The notes under the pieces were generated by a model. It ran no database searches and had not been told where the DNA came from. It saw only the letters and a list, made by a program, of their open reading frames with translations. Of a stretch of 64,000 nt of DNA, positions 38,184 to 50,638 are shown piece after piece; positions within the stretch are counted from its first letter, which is position 1; every line of letters begins with the position of its first letter. The translations under genes were made by a program, and so were the position numbers. Source of the stretch: Hanleya hanleyi (lineage: Eukaryota; Mollusca; Polyplacophora; Lepidopleurida; Hanleyidae). The stretch spans positions 62,001 to 126,000 of the forward strand of contig JAVTVY010036877.1 of NCBI GenBank assembly GCA_036873755.1, written 5' to 3'.

Positions 38184-39019
38184 CAGGATGGTGGGTATCT
38201 AGTTATTCTGGATGGATTGTAAGATGATGTGATGGTATTCCACATACATGTAAATTATGATGCCCATGCATCCAGAGATTTAAAGTCACAGGATGATGTT
38301 GTAGTATCGGGCGCTGAGTGTATTGATCAAAACTTTCTATGTCATAACTATTAGGTGATAATAAGCGGAGAACGATTAATTCATGGGATTACTTCAAATG
38401 TGCTGATATGGGGCTTCAGTGTTCAGAGATGTGTAGCTTTATCCACAACAGCTTATTGTAGTATGTATGACATCGAACATAGGGAGCTCAAATGTGGATC
38501 ACTAAAGGACGCCGGAACACGGGCCTCAAAAATTTCAGATGACAAAATATAATAAACATTAGATCTTAATCTAGTATATAGTTTTGATGGTTTTCCGGAG
38601 AGAATGACAATACGATAGCCCTACTATCAGTATACACCATAACGCAGCGTTTTGCATCTGAAAACTAAAAGTTTCTAGGAGGGACGTCTGTATAAGCCTT
38701 ATGATGTTCTTAAAATGAAAAACGAAGGCTGAACTTATCGCGTTGTACATTTAGTTTTGAAAAATGATCAGGTTATGCAGCCCAAAACGTTAGTGTGAAT
38801 TGAGTTCCTTGCGTTCAACCAGACGTACCAAAAAACGATAAATCGAAAATAAACTTTCAAAATGCACTAGAAAGCACCATTTTTGTAGTAGATTGAAAAA
38901 AAAACATTTCGAGAGGCAGGAAACCAATAGGGGGAAGCAAGTGAGTTCCGTTTGAGGTATCTTTATATAAATATACTCTACAAAAGTTTTTAGAAGTCAC
39001 AATATTGCTTCACAACACA

Positions 39020-39205
39020 ACACATACTGGTTCATGAGCAACCATGCCAGTTATATACGGAAACATCAAACCACATACTGGTTCATGACCAACCATCATG
39101 GCATGCCAGCTCAATACGGAAACATCAAACCACATACTGGGTCATGACCAACCATGCCAGCTATATACGGAAACATCAAACCACATACTGGTTCATGACC
39201 AACAG
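39020..39205. repeat. Tandem repeat, about 50-bp unit, four copies
   Basis: TACGGAAACATCAAACCACA, then TACTGGTTCATGACCAACCA, repeats at 39025, 39075, 39128 and 39180 with small changes. Confidence 0.85.
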
Positions 39206-40687
39206 ATATCTCATGTTATGGAGATGCCATTAACTAGAAAAACTAAAGGCCTATTCTGTAGACTGGGTTGGTGTCCTACCGGTAATGACCTAAATAATTT
39301 ATCCCATCTCATTAATTTCGATCTGTTGTGAGCTATGAATGGCCTGGAGGTGTAGTACTTCTTGGTAACGGATGAAAGAATTTTACCGAATACTTGTGGA
39401 TAAACCGGTCAGTTTTGTTACCGTATCTACTTTCCCTTGCAGAACACAGACTAAGACATCTACACTAACTCTGCTTTAAAATAAATTTGGTGACCTACTG
39501 ACCTACATAATGGACGGTGCTTAAGGGTTGGTTGAAACAAACCCTACCTTCACAATGCTGCCTTAGTTGTAACATACGAGGTAGTAAAGATATTAGAATA
39601 TTATGGAATGTGTTATCCCTGGCCCATTTGGTCATTTGGACTAAAACACGGCTCCGAGTTAAGGGGCAAGAATATATACTGATGCAAATGATTTTATTTG
39701 GACTATCACACTGGTCCAAGAGTAGGGTGAGAAACTTATTATGGACCTCCAATATTTTGGGAACTGGGGGCATGGAGGGTCTATCCTGGACTGTACCGTA
39801 TGAGATAAGCATGCCACTCATATTGTCTTGCGAGAAATACCTTTTGAATCTGGATGCGGAAATTCTTCATGGACGATGACTGGCTACCGAATGTGAAGCT
39901 TGTATTTATATGGATAGTCCAACCCTATATAGTTTTATGCATTTGTTCTTTTATCTGCGTATTAACTTGCAAAATTAAATCTTATTGTGCTTTATAGACA
40001 CGTTACAGTCTGGTGACCTACTGACTGACCTACATAAATGATACCACCTATCAGATTAAACGTTTTCGTACAATGTAGATCATAGCCTATTCAAATACCT
40101 TCACTATGATATCTTAATTGCAATATTTGGAGGAAGAGATGTTGGGACACATTCAATGTGATAAACATACCCCTTACTTCCCTGTTTAGTCAGAATTACT
40201 TCGATCCATGAACAATCGCGAGAAGAATTATTTGAAGGTAACTGGTGAAATTATTTCGCTAAAAACTGGCACATGATTTGTGGAGAATATATAGGTATTA
40301 GTTTTTAATATTGCTGTCTTCCCAAAATGTAAACAGCTGACAATAAGGAACACTTACCCTAGTTATCGTTTAAAATCAAGATACCGGTACTGACCTACAT
40401 ATGAGACGAGCTTTGATCAAAACAAATTTTCTTTCTGGTGGTAGCCTATACTTTTAAAATGGTACCTTACATGTAACATATAAAGCAGCAGAAGTGGATA
40501 AATAATGTAACTTGTTACCCCTAACCCATACAATCACAATGAGAATTTTCTTTTCCGTGAGATGATGGACTAATTCTAATTAGTCGAAAACATAAGCATA
40601 ATTGTCTTGTCGCATCTCTCTCTCAGGATACCGGTATACTATGTTTGTTAACATTTCTATTGTATAAATAATCATGTAAAATCTTAG

Positions 40688-40767
40688 GATTTAATGTATA
40701 CGAGAACGTCTGTTATGGACTTCGGTCGCCTACTGAAGAATGGCAGATCTTAGACCTCAATAGTGAT
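40688..40767 (+). CDS. Possible kinase-like exon (activation segment)
   Basis: Between AATCTTAG and a donor at GTATTT a short frame reads FNVYENVCYGLRSPTEEW and then a few residues ending NSD. It would enter in phase 1 and leave in phase 0, matching the next kinase-like exon. If real, the DFG triplet is degenerate (GFN). Another frame of the same bases reads VMDFGRLL, which looks like a true DFG but meets a stop and has no good donor. Evidence is weak either way. Confidence 0.25.
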
Positions 40768-40991
40768 GTATTTCAGCTCTACCAAGGAAGACAATTCGTC
40801 CATGGTCACACAATAAACTGGAGAGAGGACTGAAAAATAATTCCTAAACAACGATTTAATATTCAATATTATTATCCGGACAGGAATGTTTCCAAATGAC
40901 AGACAGATAAGATTATAGTCACAATACTTGGTACAAGCGAATGTTCATCAGTCTCTAAATTTCTACATCTTCCCACTTTTATATCACTCAG

Positions 40992-41147
40992 GGAAATGGT
41001 GTAAGTGCATACCTGGCTGGGACAAAATGTTTGGAGGAAATAAGCGGCATCCACGGTGATTGGCAGACGGCTGATGATGTCCGAGACCTGGCTAATGTAA
41101 TCGAAATGGTCCTTCAACAGCGAGAACGAGTGACCCTGAAGAAGTGA
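40992..41147 (+). CDS. Kinase-like C-lobe exon
   Basis: After a strong acceptor (pyrimidine tract ending ATCACTCAG) a 51-codon frame reads YLAGTKCLEEISG, which resembles the end of a kinase activation segment with APE degraded to AGT, and then WQTADDVRDLANVIEMVL, which resembles helix F (DVxxLxxVIxxxL). It stops at TGA 41145-41147. A second frame of the overlapping bases stays open further (DPEEVKDANFSAVCSFGHD), so a frameshift or a splice near 41143 is possible. Family assignment rests on pattern only. Confidence 0.4.
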   Translation, partial: GNGVSAYLAGTKCLEEISGIHGDWQTADDVRDLANVIEMVLQQRERVTLKK

Positions 41148-41309
41148 AGGATGCCAATTTCAGCGCAGTGTGTTCTTTCGGTCACGATCCAGAAGAGTGT
41201 GATACTAAGCCTTAAGGAAACCAAATGACTTGACTAAACTTTCCCCAGATCAGCCAGTTAACTAGAAGAGGCATTAGTACCACATTAAAATGTATGAGAG
41301 TCCGGGTTG

Positions 41310-42815
41310 GACGGACACACTATTTTTAGCCCACTACACCAGATGGTGGGCTGTTCAAATCGCTTTTCGTCCGTTGTCCGTCGTCCGTCAGTCTGTCAAT
41401 CATTCAGTAAGTCAGTCAGTCGTCCGTCCGTAGACAATTCTTGTTATCACGATTTCTCATGAACTACTTCATTGATCTCTCTTAAATTTGGTACACAGGT
41501 TCCTCTTGGAGTCTAGGTGCGCAAGATACCTTTTACGGTCCGATTCGAAAATCCAATATGGCCAACAGGAGGCCACCTTGAATTTCCCCATGAAACTTTG
41601 TTATCGCGATTTCTCAGGAACTACTGCATGGATCTTTCTCAATTTGGTACACATGTTCCCCTTGGAGTCTAGTTGGGCAAGATACCTTTTCTGGTCCGCT
41701 TCGAAAATCCAATATAGCCACTAGGCGGCCATCTTGGATTTTCCCATGAAACATTGTTATCGCGATTTCTCAGGAACTGCTGCATGGATCTTTCTCAAAT
41801 TTGGTACACAGGTTCCCTCTGTGGTCTAGTTGTGCGAGATACCTTTTCTGGTCCGATTCGGAAATCCAATATGGTCATCAGACGACCATATTGGATTTCC
41901 CCATGAAACTTTGTTATCCCGATTTCTCAGGAACTACCTCATGGATCTTTCTCAAATGTGGTACACAGGTTCCCTTGGGTCTACTTGTGTAAGAAACCTT
42001 TTTTGGTCCGATTCTAAAATTCAATATGGTCACGAGGCGGCCATCTTGGATTTTCCCATGAAACATTGTTATCGCGATTTCTCAGAAACTACTGCATGGA
42101 TCTTTCTCAAATTTGGTACACAGGTTCCCTCTGGGATCTGGTTGTGCAAGATACCTTTTCTGGTCCGATGCGGAAATCCAATATGGCCATCAGACGACCG
42201 TATTGGATTTCCCCATGAAACGTTGTTATCGCGATTTCTCAGGAACTACCTCATAGATCTTTCTCAAATTTGGTACACAAGTTCCCTTGGGGTCTAGTTG
42301 TGTAAGATACCTTTTCTGATCCGATTCTAAAATCCAATATGGCCACGAGGCGGCCATCTTGGACTTCCCCATGAAAGTTTGTTATCGCGATTTCTCAGGA
42401 ACTACTGTATGGATCTTTCTGAAATTTGGCACACAGGTTTCCCTTGGGGCCTAGTTGTGCAAGATACCTTTTCTGGTCCAATTCGAAAAACGAATATGGC
42501 CACCGGACGGCCATCCTGGATTTCCCCACCAAACTTTATCGTGATTTCTCAGGAAGTACTGCTTGGATCTTTCTCAAATTTGGTACACAGGTTCCCCTTG
42601 GGGTCTAGTTGTGCAAGATACCTTTTTTGGTCCGAGTCGGAAATCCAATATGGCCGCCAGCCGGCCATCTTGAATTTTCCCTTGAAACATTATCGTGAAT
42701 TCTCAGGAACTACTTATGGATATTCTGAAATTTGGTACACAGGTCCCACATGGGGCCTAGTTGTGCAAGATACCTTTTTTGGTCCGATACGAAAATCCAA
42801 GTTACGCTTCAAATT
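41310..42815 (+). mobile_element. Second minisatellite element, 156-bp units, nine copies
   Basis: It has the same layout as the 27830 block: a hairpin (AGCCCACTACACCAGATGGT, GGGCT), a CGTCCGTC/GTCAGTCA short repeat, CAATTCTTGTTATC, then nine units starting at about 41442, 41597, 41754, 41910, 42067, 42222, 42379, 42533 and 42689. Units contain TTTCTCAGGAACTACTGCAT, TCAAATTTGGTACACAGGTT and GGCGGCCATCTTGGATTT. As 156 is a multiple of three, long frames run through the array by periodicity. Probably the same Helentron-like class (inference). Confidence 0.75.
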
Positions 42816-45800
42816 AAAGGTATTCCCGAGTTGTGACGTTGCATCACAAGAGTCGGTGGATCAAACGGTGGGGCATATTCTATATATTGAGTATAGAGAA
42901 TATCCATACCTTCACCTGCTGTCTCAAGGAGACAGATGTAGTGGTATTTTCAATTGGCACAGGTTCTCGTCAAGGGCATGTATTTGTTTTCTTTAGAAAC
43001 TTCAGATAGCAATATGGTTACGTTCAGAACACTAAGTAAAACAGATGTTTACTCAGAGAAATTCAGGTAGATAATAAATACACGGATGATACTACATTAA
43101 CTTATGATGAAAGTGAATGTTCCCTCCGTGCCGCCCTGGACCTATAAGAAAGCTTATCAGAGATATCCCGCTTTTTCCAATCAAAGGATAAATGAACACT
43201 ATGACTTGAGTTTGGCATCTCAATTAACAATTTTAGGTACACGATATTGAAATTCGGATGTGATGGTAGAGGAAAATATTGAGGCAAAACTAACGAGATT
43301 AAAGATCCTTTGAACAATTGGAAAACGTACAAATTCATGGTGCAGAAGAGGATCGTTTTGATATAATAATTAGCGAAAGAATGCATTTACGGACAAGCCT
43401 CCCTTCCCGAGACCAGGAGTTAGAGGATAGTTCATTTGGCATGATGATCCCGACACAGTGTCCATGAAAACGGTGATGCAACAGATGCCGAGTGTTGTCC
43501 GGCTCAGTTTTGATATATAAGCTAGACATTATATCTCAGTATCTACAACAGACACCAACCTTTATGAATTACAATATGAGGCACTTTCCAAATTTCGTTT
43601 TAAGCATGTTTAGCTGGTCTATTGGTGTTAAGTAATTAGCAAATATTATTGCAATAAATATTGTTTTCAGTGCAAGCTATCTCCCTAGCGTCATTGTAAT
43701 AAGTGTTGGCCTAGGCCACCCCAATTTAATTTATTCGATTCCGGGTGGAACAGGTTGAAAAAGCAGAGAGGATGCGTACAACGGAAATTTTTGTCGACCA
43801 AAGCTGAATTTGGACAAATACATGTCTGATGTTTCGTTGTGAATATGACGAGAAAAAGCCGCTTTCGTTACGAATTAGGTGTTACGGCATTGCACGGTGA
43901 TCAAGGACGTTTAGTTGGTATAGAAGAAATTGTGTTACGAACAAGCTCTCCATTTTCCGAGAAAACTGGGGCTCGATGAGTACCGTAGATGATTAGAATG
44001 TTCTATAACGTATTGAATGTCATCGTCGCAGTCATTCTTGAATTGGCAACTGAGTTTTTCTGTGTATACATGAACGAACATGATGTTTCACTTTTCTCAA
44101 TAAAGCTTGGTTGTTGTCAGCAATGAATCATTTATGTTCCACACTTGTGTTTCACTAATTACGTACATTGAAAAAACAGGTTAATGTTGATATCACTTAA
44201 ACCAGGTATCGGGGTCATGCTCAGCTCATTTTTATCATCTAGATTTTTGGCAAGGTGCGTACCTTCAAGTATCGGTGAACACATTCATAGTGAATTGCTG
44301 GAATTAGCCTGTAGAACTGTAGAATTGTTTTTCTCGTGATTGATTTGTTCTCTCGTATATCTGTCATGTATCAAATTAATATGCGCATTGGAATACACAC
44401 ATAAAAAATCAGCATCCCTTAAATTACAACAAATTTCAAAGAAAAAAAGACGAATCCAACATTAAATAGACACCAGATTAACCCAGACAGAGGTCAAATA
44501 GTTCGCGCTCCGTCTTTGCGAGTATGGGTCTCCGGAGGGACCATTTTCTCTCAAGACGTATCTATTGGAGACTTAGGAATAAACTGTCTTAGGCTTGGCG
44601 AGCGAGAGATATGCGGAGATTTTGCTCAGTTCAGTTTGAATTATCTCTCACAATCTACACCTGGCCAGGACTATTCTCAACCAACGCTCAATAACTCAAC
44701 AAAACCATGTAATACTTTCTGAAAGAGTTTCATTTATTGATAACCTCATATTCTAACAACATTAAACTCTAATACAAATGGCTCCATTTATTTGCTCCTG
44801 ATACAGTAGAATTACCCTGCCTGGCTCTTTAAACACGAGTCAGGGCTTTACAAACTGTACCCTCCATGTACCCATTTTAACCTATGGATTTGGCGTTGGC
44901 CCAATCTCCCACTTTTGTCACACGACCTAACTCGGTCTAAGTTTTCATGCTGATCACAGACTGACTATTTTGACGGACCTTAGTTTTATAAAAGCACTTA
45001 TTTTTATATTCCTGGCTTGGTGCCAATTCGTTCATTAGCTCTTGAGTGACATTTTAGCTCATCTGGAGTGGTTCTCTTAATTTTAGTGTAACTGTTCCTT
45101 CCTGGAAATCTTTATAGACCTCCCTTTTGTTTTGTTTTTTTATCGTTCCAACTAATAATGTCTGAACGATTCTTCTTTTGAAGATTCCCTCTGTTTTACT
45201 CAAATGTTCCCAACCAAAACTTAGGCATTGATGCCGTCCATCCAACTATGCATATTCAATATTGCATTGCTTATCAAAGAAATTTCATTAATTCTGTTAA
45301 TCAGTATTTAAGTGTTTTGTGTCTTATTTAAATTCCCAGGTTATGCAGGCCTTGAGCTAACAGTCATGTCTCATATCGTTGGTCTCATCTCTCTTTATGA
45401 CACTGACCTCATGAATTGTGATTTAATCAGGGCGTGTTGACATTCCATTTGTGATCCCAGGCGTTATCTAGCTGTTACCAATAAGTTAGACGCCATGATA
45501 TAGCCTACATTCCCAGTATTTAATTTCCTCGTGTAGAGGTAAAACTGTTTGTCTTCTTTCAATTTGTTTCGTCTCATTTAATCCTCTGGGTTCCAATTCT
45601 CTGGCCAATTCTAATATGATGTATTATTAAGTGGTATCACCTAACTGTTATATAACATACTCGGTCGCAACGAATTTGTGTCCCCACAATTTGCATGACC
45701 GGAATGGAAAGTTACGTAGCCGTAACCTCAGGAGAAAGAAGGAAATGAAGGAAATGAAAGCGAACCTAGGGCAGAAGAGGATGGGGCTAGATTCATCATT

Positions 45801-48330
45801 CACCAGATAAATATTAACTGTCAATGTAGACACAATCCACAATGGAAGGTCGAGTACCTAAATTGAACACTGGCATCAAGGATCTGTCTTTGGTGGGTAA
45901 CTTGGCCATCATTAGATAGGAAGTTCAGTAACACAGATAGTAGATATCTGTGTTTGAGCGTACCCCATAACGTTAAATACAGTCACGTTTGTATGGCGTT
46001 GGGAGTCGGGGAAGGCACCATCTTGGAATGACGTCATGTGGAACCAATGTCAGGTATGGAGATTGCCTGGCCGGCGACCAATGGGGAAGACATGATACAA
46101 CAAATGGCTATGCAAACGAGAATCGAGCAGACCATAGTGATTACTATAGAGCATAATGTAAAGTCGTTGTAAAAAATTAGAACAAGGTCCGGCACCAACA
46201 GTATATTTTGGTTTGGCCTGAAATGATAATAGTATTGGAAAACACGCGTGGTTAGGAAAATTGGTATTGATATATCGCAGGAACGATAGGAATGACAAAC
46301 TACAGTATAAAAAATGGCTAGAGGAGAATAAAAGTATGGAATTATGGTATAATATGTTATGACATAACAAATGTTTGAACCACCATTACCGTCCAAGGGT
46401 GAGACAGTAGACCATGAAAATGGATGGATATATGAATATAGTGATATAAACTACAAAAAGTTAGAAAAACACTTAAGTCACTCCGATAAATGCCCACTGG
46501 GAACCCTTGGCTGTATGTTTCACTGTATATATAACACAGTACAAAACGTGATGGGATAATGAAATAGGAAATGCTAATTTTCCATCATTTGTTAGTGCAT
46601 TTATCTACACTGCTATTACCAGCTTGCCATTCTTAATACACACAATTCAGTATATTGTTATAGATATATGTAAACTGTGGCCTCTAACGTGTATCCTATT
46701 TCACATCCAAACATTTCATCACAGACCAAATCAGGCTTCAAATTTAGGTCAAATTGCCACTGGTGGTGAAATATCCTACATCAACCAATTAAGTCAGCCT
46801 GGTGCAATAACCCAGCAGAACAAAGAAAGATGTGGTATCATCCTTCAGATTAGCCTGTGAGCAACAATGATAAAAGTTTACTGAGGGTGAAACAAAGTCA
46901 TCCTGCAAGCCACCCAAGGAATTTATCAGCTTGTGTTGGGACATTTTGTTGGTATCATGTAAGTTGTTTAGTAGTTTACTCATTCAAATCTCCATACCAT
47001 ATTTTCTGTTATTCAACAGACAAATTTCTTTACTGGTTTTAATTGTTTTAAGTTTCACTGGGTTTCATCTGCTACAGATAGTAACATAGTACTGATACTG
47101 TAGAAATGGGTAGTGTGAATTTAATTATTCCATGTTGAGTACAATTTGTTCACATGGATGGTGGAATGTCCGGACTCTCAAATGAAAGTGTGTTATGCAT
47201 GTACATAGCTCAAGCATGTCAGGTTTGAGGATCAAACATGGTTGCAATTAAGATATAACCAAAGAAATTTCGTGACAATTATTGAATCTAAGTAGGCCCC
47301 TACCTAACAAAATTAGCTTAATAAAAAAGGCGTTCCTGGCGTAAATTGTTTTCTTTTGAGACAGAATGGTATTTTCTGAGTTAAGAATTTCCTGTATAGA
47401 GATAGGTTGTTCAAGGAGGCTTTGTTTTTGCCGCTGTTGTGTGCATCAAGTGTATGGAAACATGATATATGCACCCAGAGCCCTGATCTACAGCTGTATA
47501 AAACTCAACATCTGGCATTGACGGTCTGTTTAAAGGGTCTTAATTTATTTTCTTTGGGTAGAATTTAACTACATGTAGATAAAGTAACTTTGATCATGAT
47601 GTGAAAATATGAGCACATACTTGGAGGTTTTTGTTGTACCTCTTGAATATTGACTATATTCACACTGGGATATAATTTAAACAAAAAATTACATGTGTGA
47701 ACAAAATATGTCTAAATTTTTCTTGTCATTTCAAATCTTGATCCATTTTGATTCCTTGATTAGGGGATACAGAATCACTGCCACGGAGTGTGTTGGTGTG
47801 TCACAGCAATGTAATTCCGATTCACACAACGAAGCTGAGGTGGTTTAATGTTTATCAATGAAGAAAATCACCGATCAATCGTCATAGAATATAATGTGAA
47901 ACAAGAAAACCGGAATAGTACATTCATCAGATTGCCGATACCCAAAATGTGTTGTCTCATATATCTAGATAACAACGTGATGTAGAGACGCTATTTATTC
48001 GTCTTTGTACCGGTAAGGCTCAGGAGAATGACATAGAATCATTATTATCTTGTGCAGAGAAGGTGTTGGTCTTGAGTTGAATTACCGTAAACTACATAAA
48101 TGCTACCTTTCTAATGTAGTACTATATATAAAAAATTGTTGTATTGTTGGGAAAATAATGCGATTCAAAAAGTTGTTTTGATCCTGGACAAGGGCACTGA
48201 AAACCATTAAAGAGATGTAAATGTATTTTCACACGTAAAGCTTGAAATCTACTGAACTTTTTATTATTCAATCTGTTTCCTTTAGTTAAAAAAATGTAAA
48301 ATTAAATCGACGATCGTTATTTATTTTTGG
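42816..48330. other. No gene recognised
   Basis: Five and a half kilobases without a supported gene. Frames of 60-120 codons near 44516, 46034-46396 (minus) and 46371 show no known motif and uneven composition. The word GGGAAACCTTGGCTGTATGT near 46498 recurs near 48858, a hint of a dispersed repeat. Low-complexity GGAAATGAAGG lies at about 45740. Confidence 0.4.
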
Positions 48331-48800
48331 AATGAAGGCGCATTAGGAGACTGTTACCAACAAGTTCTGAGTTGACCTACTTTTGATGAAAATTTCTGGT
48401 GATTTTTGATGAAGATCACTGGCGATTCTGACTTGGGCAGTGCCCATCTTAATATAGGCAGAATTTCAACTGGCGGTGGGGATTTCCAAGAGTTCAGTTC
48501 GCGTTCGAGTCCTAATGCCTACTCTACTTCGTAGGTCCTGTGACGTTAGTCACACTGCTCATGTTGAGTATCTTTGGAGCAATATATGTTTCGTCAACCG
48601 GGGAGATGTCGCAATCATATTCCTACGAAGTAGGCTACCATTTGCAAATTGTCCGGTAATGAGTGAGTCCATCCGAATCCTTTCGTCGGCAAAATAAGGA
48701 GAACCGTTGACATTAGAACCTTGATTTTTGGCATGAACGTGCATTAGAGCATTGTTACCATCAAGTTCTGAGCTGACCGAATTCTGATGAACATTTGATT
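48331..48800. repeat. Direct repeat pair plus inverted word
   Basis: About 48331-48405 and 48722-48798 share TGCATTAGAGCATTGTTACC-like sequence and CAAGTTCTGAG(T/C)TGACC. Between them TACTTCGTAGG and CCTACGAAGTAGG form an inverted pair. Confidence 0.5.
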
Positions 48801-48899
48801 TATAATTATTTTTATTATTATTTATTGATGGCTCAGCGAGTGCACTGTCATGCCCATCGGGAAACCTTGGCTGTATGTTTCACTGTGAATTTTAAAGGT

Positions 48900-49045
48900 T
48901 CCCTGATACGGGATATCACATTGGACACACCGGTTCTCGTAAAATCACCGAAGTTAAGCGACTTTAAGCCTGGTCAAGACTTGGATGGGTGACCTCGTGT
49001 TGTACTGCTGGGCTGATACGTGTCCATGGTAATAGGAACTGAGGG
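48900..49045 (+). mobile_element. 5S-rRNA-derived SINE, copy 2
   Basis: GGATATCACATTGGACACAC, CGGTTCTCGTAAAATCACCG and ACTTGGATGGGTGACC follow 5S rRNA order. The tail is truncated after CCATGGTAATAGGAACTG. Confidence 0.8.
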
Positions 49046-50638
49046 CGATAATAGTTGCTACGCTAATGACCCATTAGCGGTGACATCTGGGAAAGTTAAT
49101 AGTACTCACTGTCAATTAGAGACTGCTATTTAAATTCTCTCACGGTAGTCAGTAATACCCTACTGGAAAATAAAATTAGTAACAAAAAACGAAACATTTC
49201 CAGAACATTGAAGTCAAAATCTAAATCACTGGAAAAATGACTTCTTTAATGCTGTGAGGACACAGGGTACTGCCAACCGGTACAAACAATTCTTCGCGAG
49301 AGACACTCCGTTCGTTCCTCGAAAATTTCATGTGTCCACCAACGAGTCGAATAATTCGACCCAGAAAGAAATTAAACGGAATTTAGCTATCCAAAAGATG
49401 AAGGAAGAAATTTTACTTCAGGAAGACAGACATATTCATCTTGTTGAAAAATACACGAAAATCGACGAAGATATGAAGGCCCTAATATGTCAACGAAATA
49501 AAGGACCAGTGGAAAACCGTTTGCTTGAGTGGCGGATTTCCGACATATAGGCAAAGCAGAAGAGAAAATGAGGGAAGAATGGACCAAAAAAGATAAGTGG
49601 CTGGAAAATCTTCCCAACCAGACTGACGATACAGACGAAACCAGTTTGAAAACTCTCGCCCCGACACGACGTGTACCGAACAACCGTCCGCGTAACCGTC
49701 CTGCAAACACTAGATACGAGGGAACGGACCCAGTTACTGAGAGACAACTCGGACCGAGATTTAAGCGGTATACACCGTTGAGATCCAGAAATTAACCTGG
49801 CGCTCAAGGCGATCAAACGCAAGGATCACGAATTCAGACAGACGGCCAAACACACGAGTCAACACACCGGACCATCCAGTCCCACCTAACGTCGATCGAC
49901 GCGACCATCCTAGAGGAACTGTGTTTATTGGACAATTTAGGAACCAAAATGAAAACTCTCGAGGCAACAATAACGAACAATCATCCAATAACACAGGGAA
50001 CAATCAAAGTCATTTTTTAGAGAACCGCGATCCCCCGAGAAGGAACCGGAATCCTACCCACCGGTTGCAAAGGTAATAAATCTTTCCCCTTATTCACTGA
50101 AACCGGAAGAAATCGAGATATTAAAACTAGGTCTGGACTTTACACCTACTTCGAAATCAAATCCCGATGATCTAGCCAAAGACGTCAGGAACTACGGAAC
50201 CATGAACGATTTCATGATATTAACATTGACCACGGTCAAACATCGTCTGAACCAGAACCTCTTGTTAAGAACCCATCATTATTTGAACCACGCACTAGTC
50301 ACGACGATCATCTGGAATCGTTTTTGGAAGGTCTTAACATATTCCCTTAACTAACTCTTCCCAACGTCCTGTGACAAATACTACTTATCGGTAGAAGAAA
50401 GGGATTCAACAACTTTTAAATAATGAAACCATTATCATTAAAGAGGCAGACAAAGGAAAAGCCGTAGTTATCATGGATCGGGATTATAACAGAGAGAAAT
50501 TACTTGAAATATTGAGTGACGATTCTACCTACCAAGTATTAGATTCAAACCCTGATTCGGAAATACTTGCCGAATTGCGCCAGCTAGTGCGGAAGCACGA
50601 AAGACTGCTATTGAAGGAGAAGGAATTCCTGACAAGAT

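Larger units (their letters stand above)
35825..40540. mobile_element. Large element or rearrangement bounded by about 600-bp inverted repeats
   Basis: The left arm (about 35825-36420) and right arm (about 39945-40540) are reverse complements: for example ATCATGTGCCAGTTTTTAGC (complement strand, right) against CCATGTGCCAGTTTTTGGCG (left), and GTTACATGTAAGGTA against GTTACATTTAAGGTA. The module word TATGTAGGTCAGTAGGTCA recurs several times in each arm, and a further right-arm-like module lies at 39480-39680. No transposase is seen inside. The interior holds two family C pieces and a 50-bp tandem repeat. The whole block separates two kinase-like exons. Confidence 0.6.

Noticed and set aside
39020..39205. 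CRISPR-like array
   Set aside because: Units are contiguous without unique spacers, in a eukaryotic intron; a plain tandem repeat.
40688..40750. Intact DFG motif (VMDFGRLL)
   Set aside because: The frame meets TAG soon after and has no good donor before it; the phase-compatible frame reads differently. Kept only as an alternative.
41488..42996. Proteins of 78-205 residues in the 41-43 kb region
   Set aside because: They are repeats of a 156-bp minisatellite unit that happens to be divisible by three; the frames change between units.
46034..46396. Minus-strand hydrophobic frames resembling membrane proteins
   Set aside because: Two overlapping frames are both open and both hydrophobic because of T-rich composition; no family motif.
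49387..49822. Minus-strand frames of about 75-110 codons
   Set aside because: They are shadows of the Penelope N-terminal region on the plus strand.
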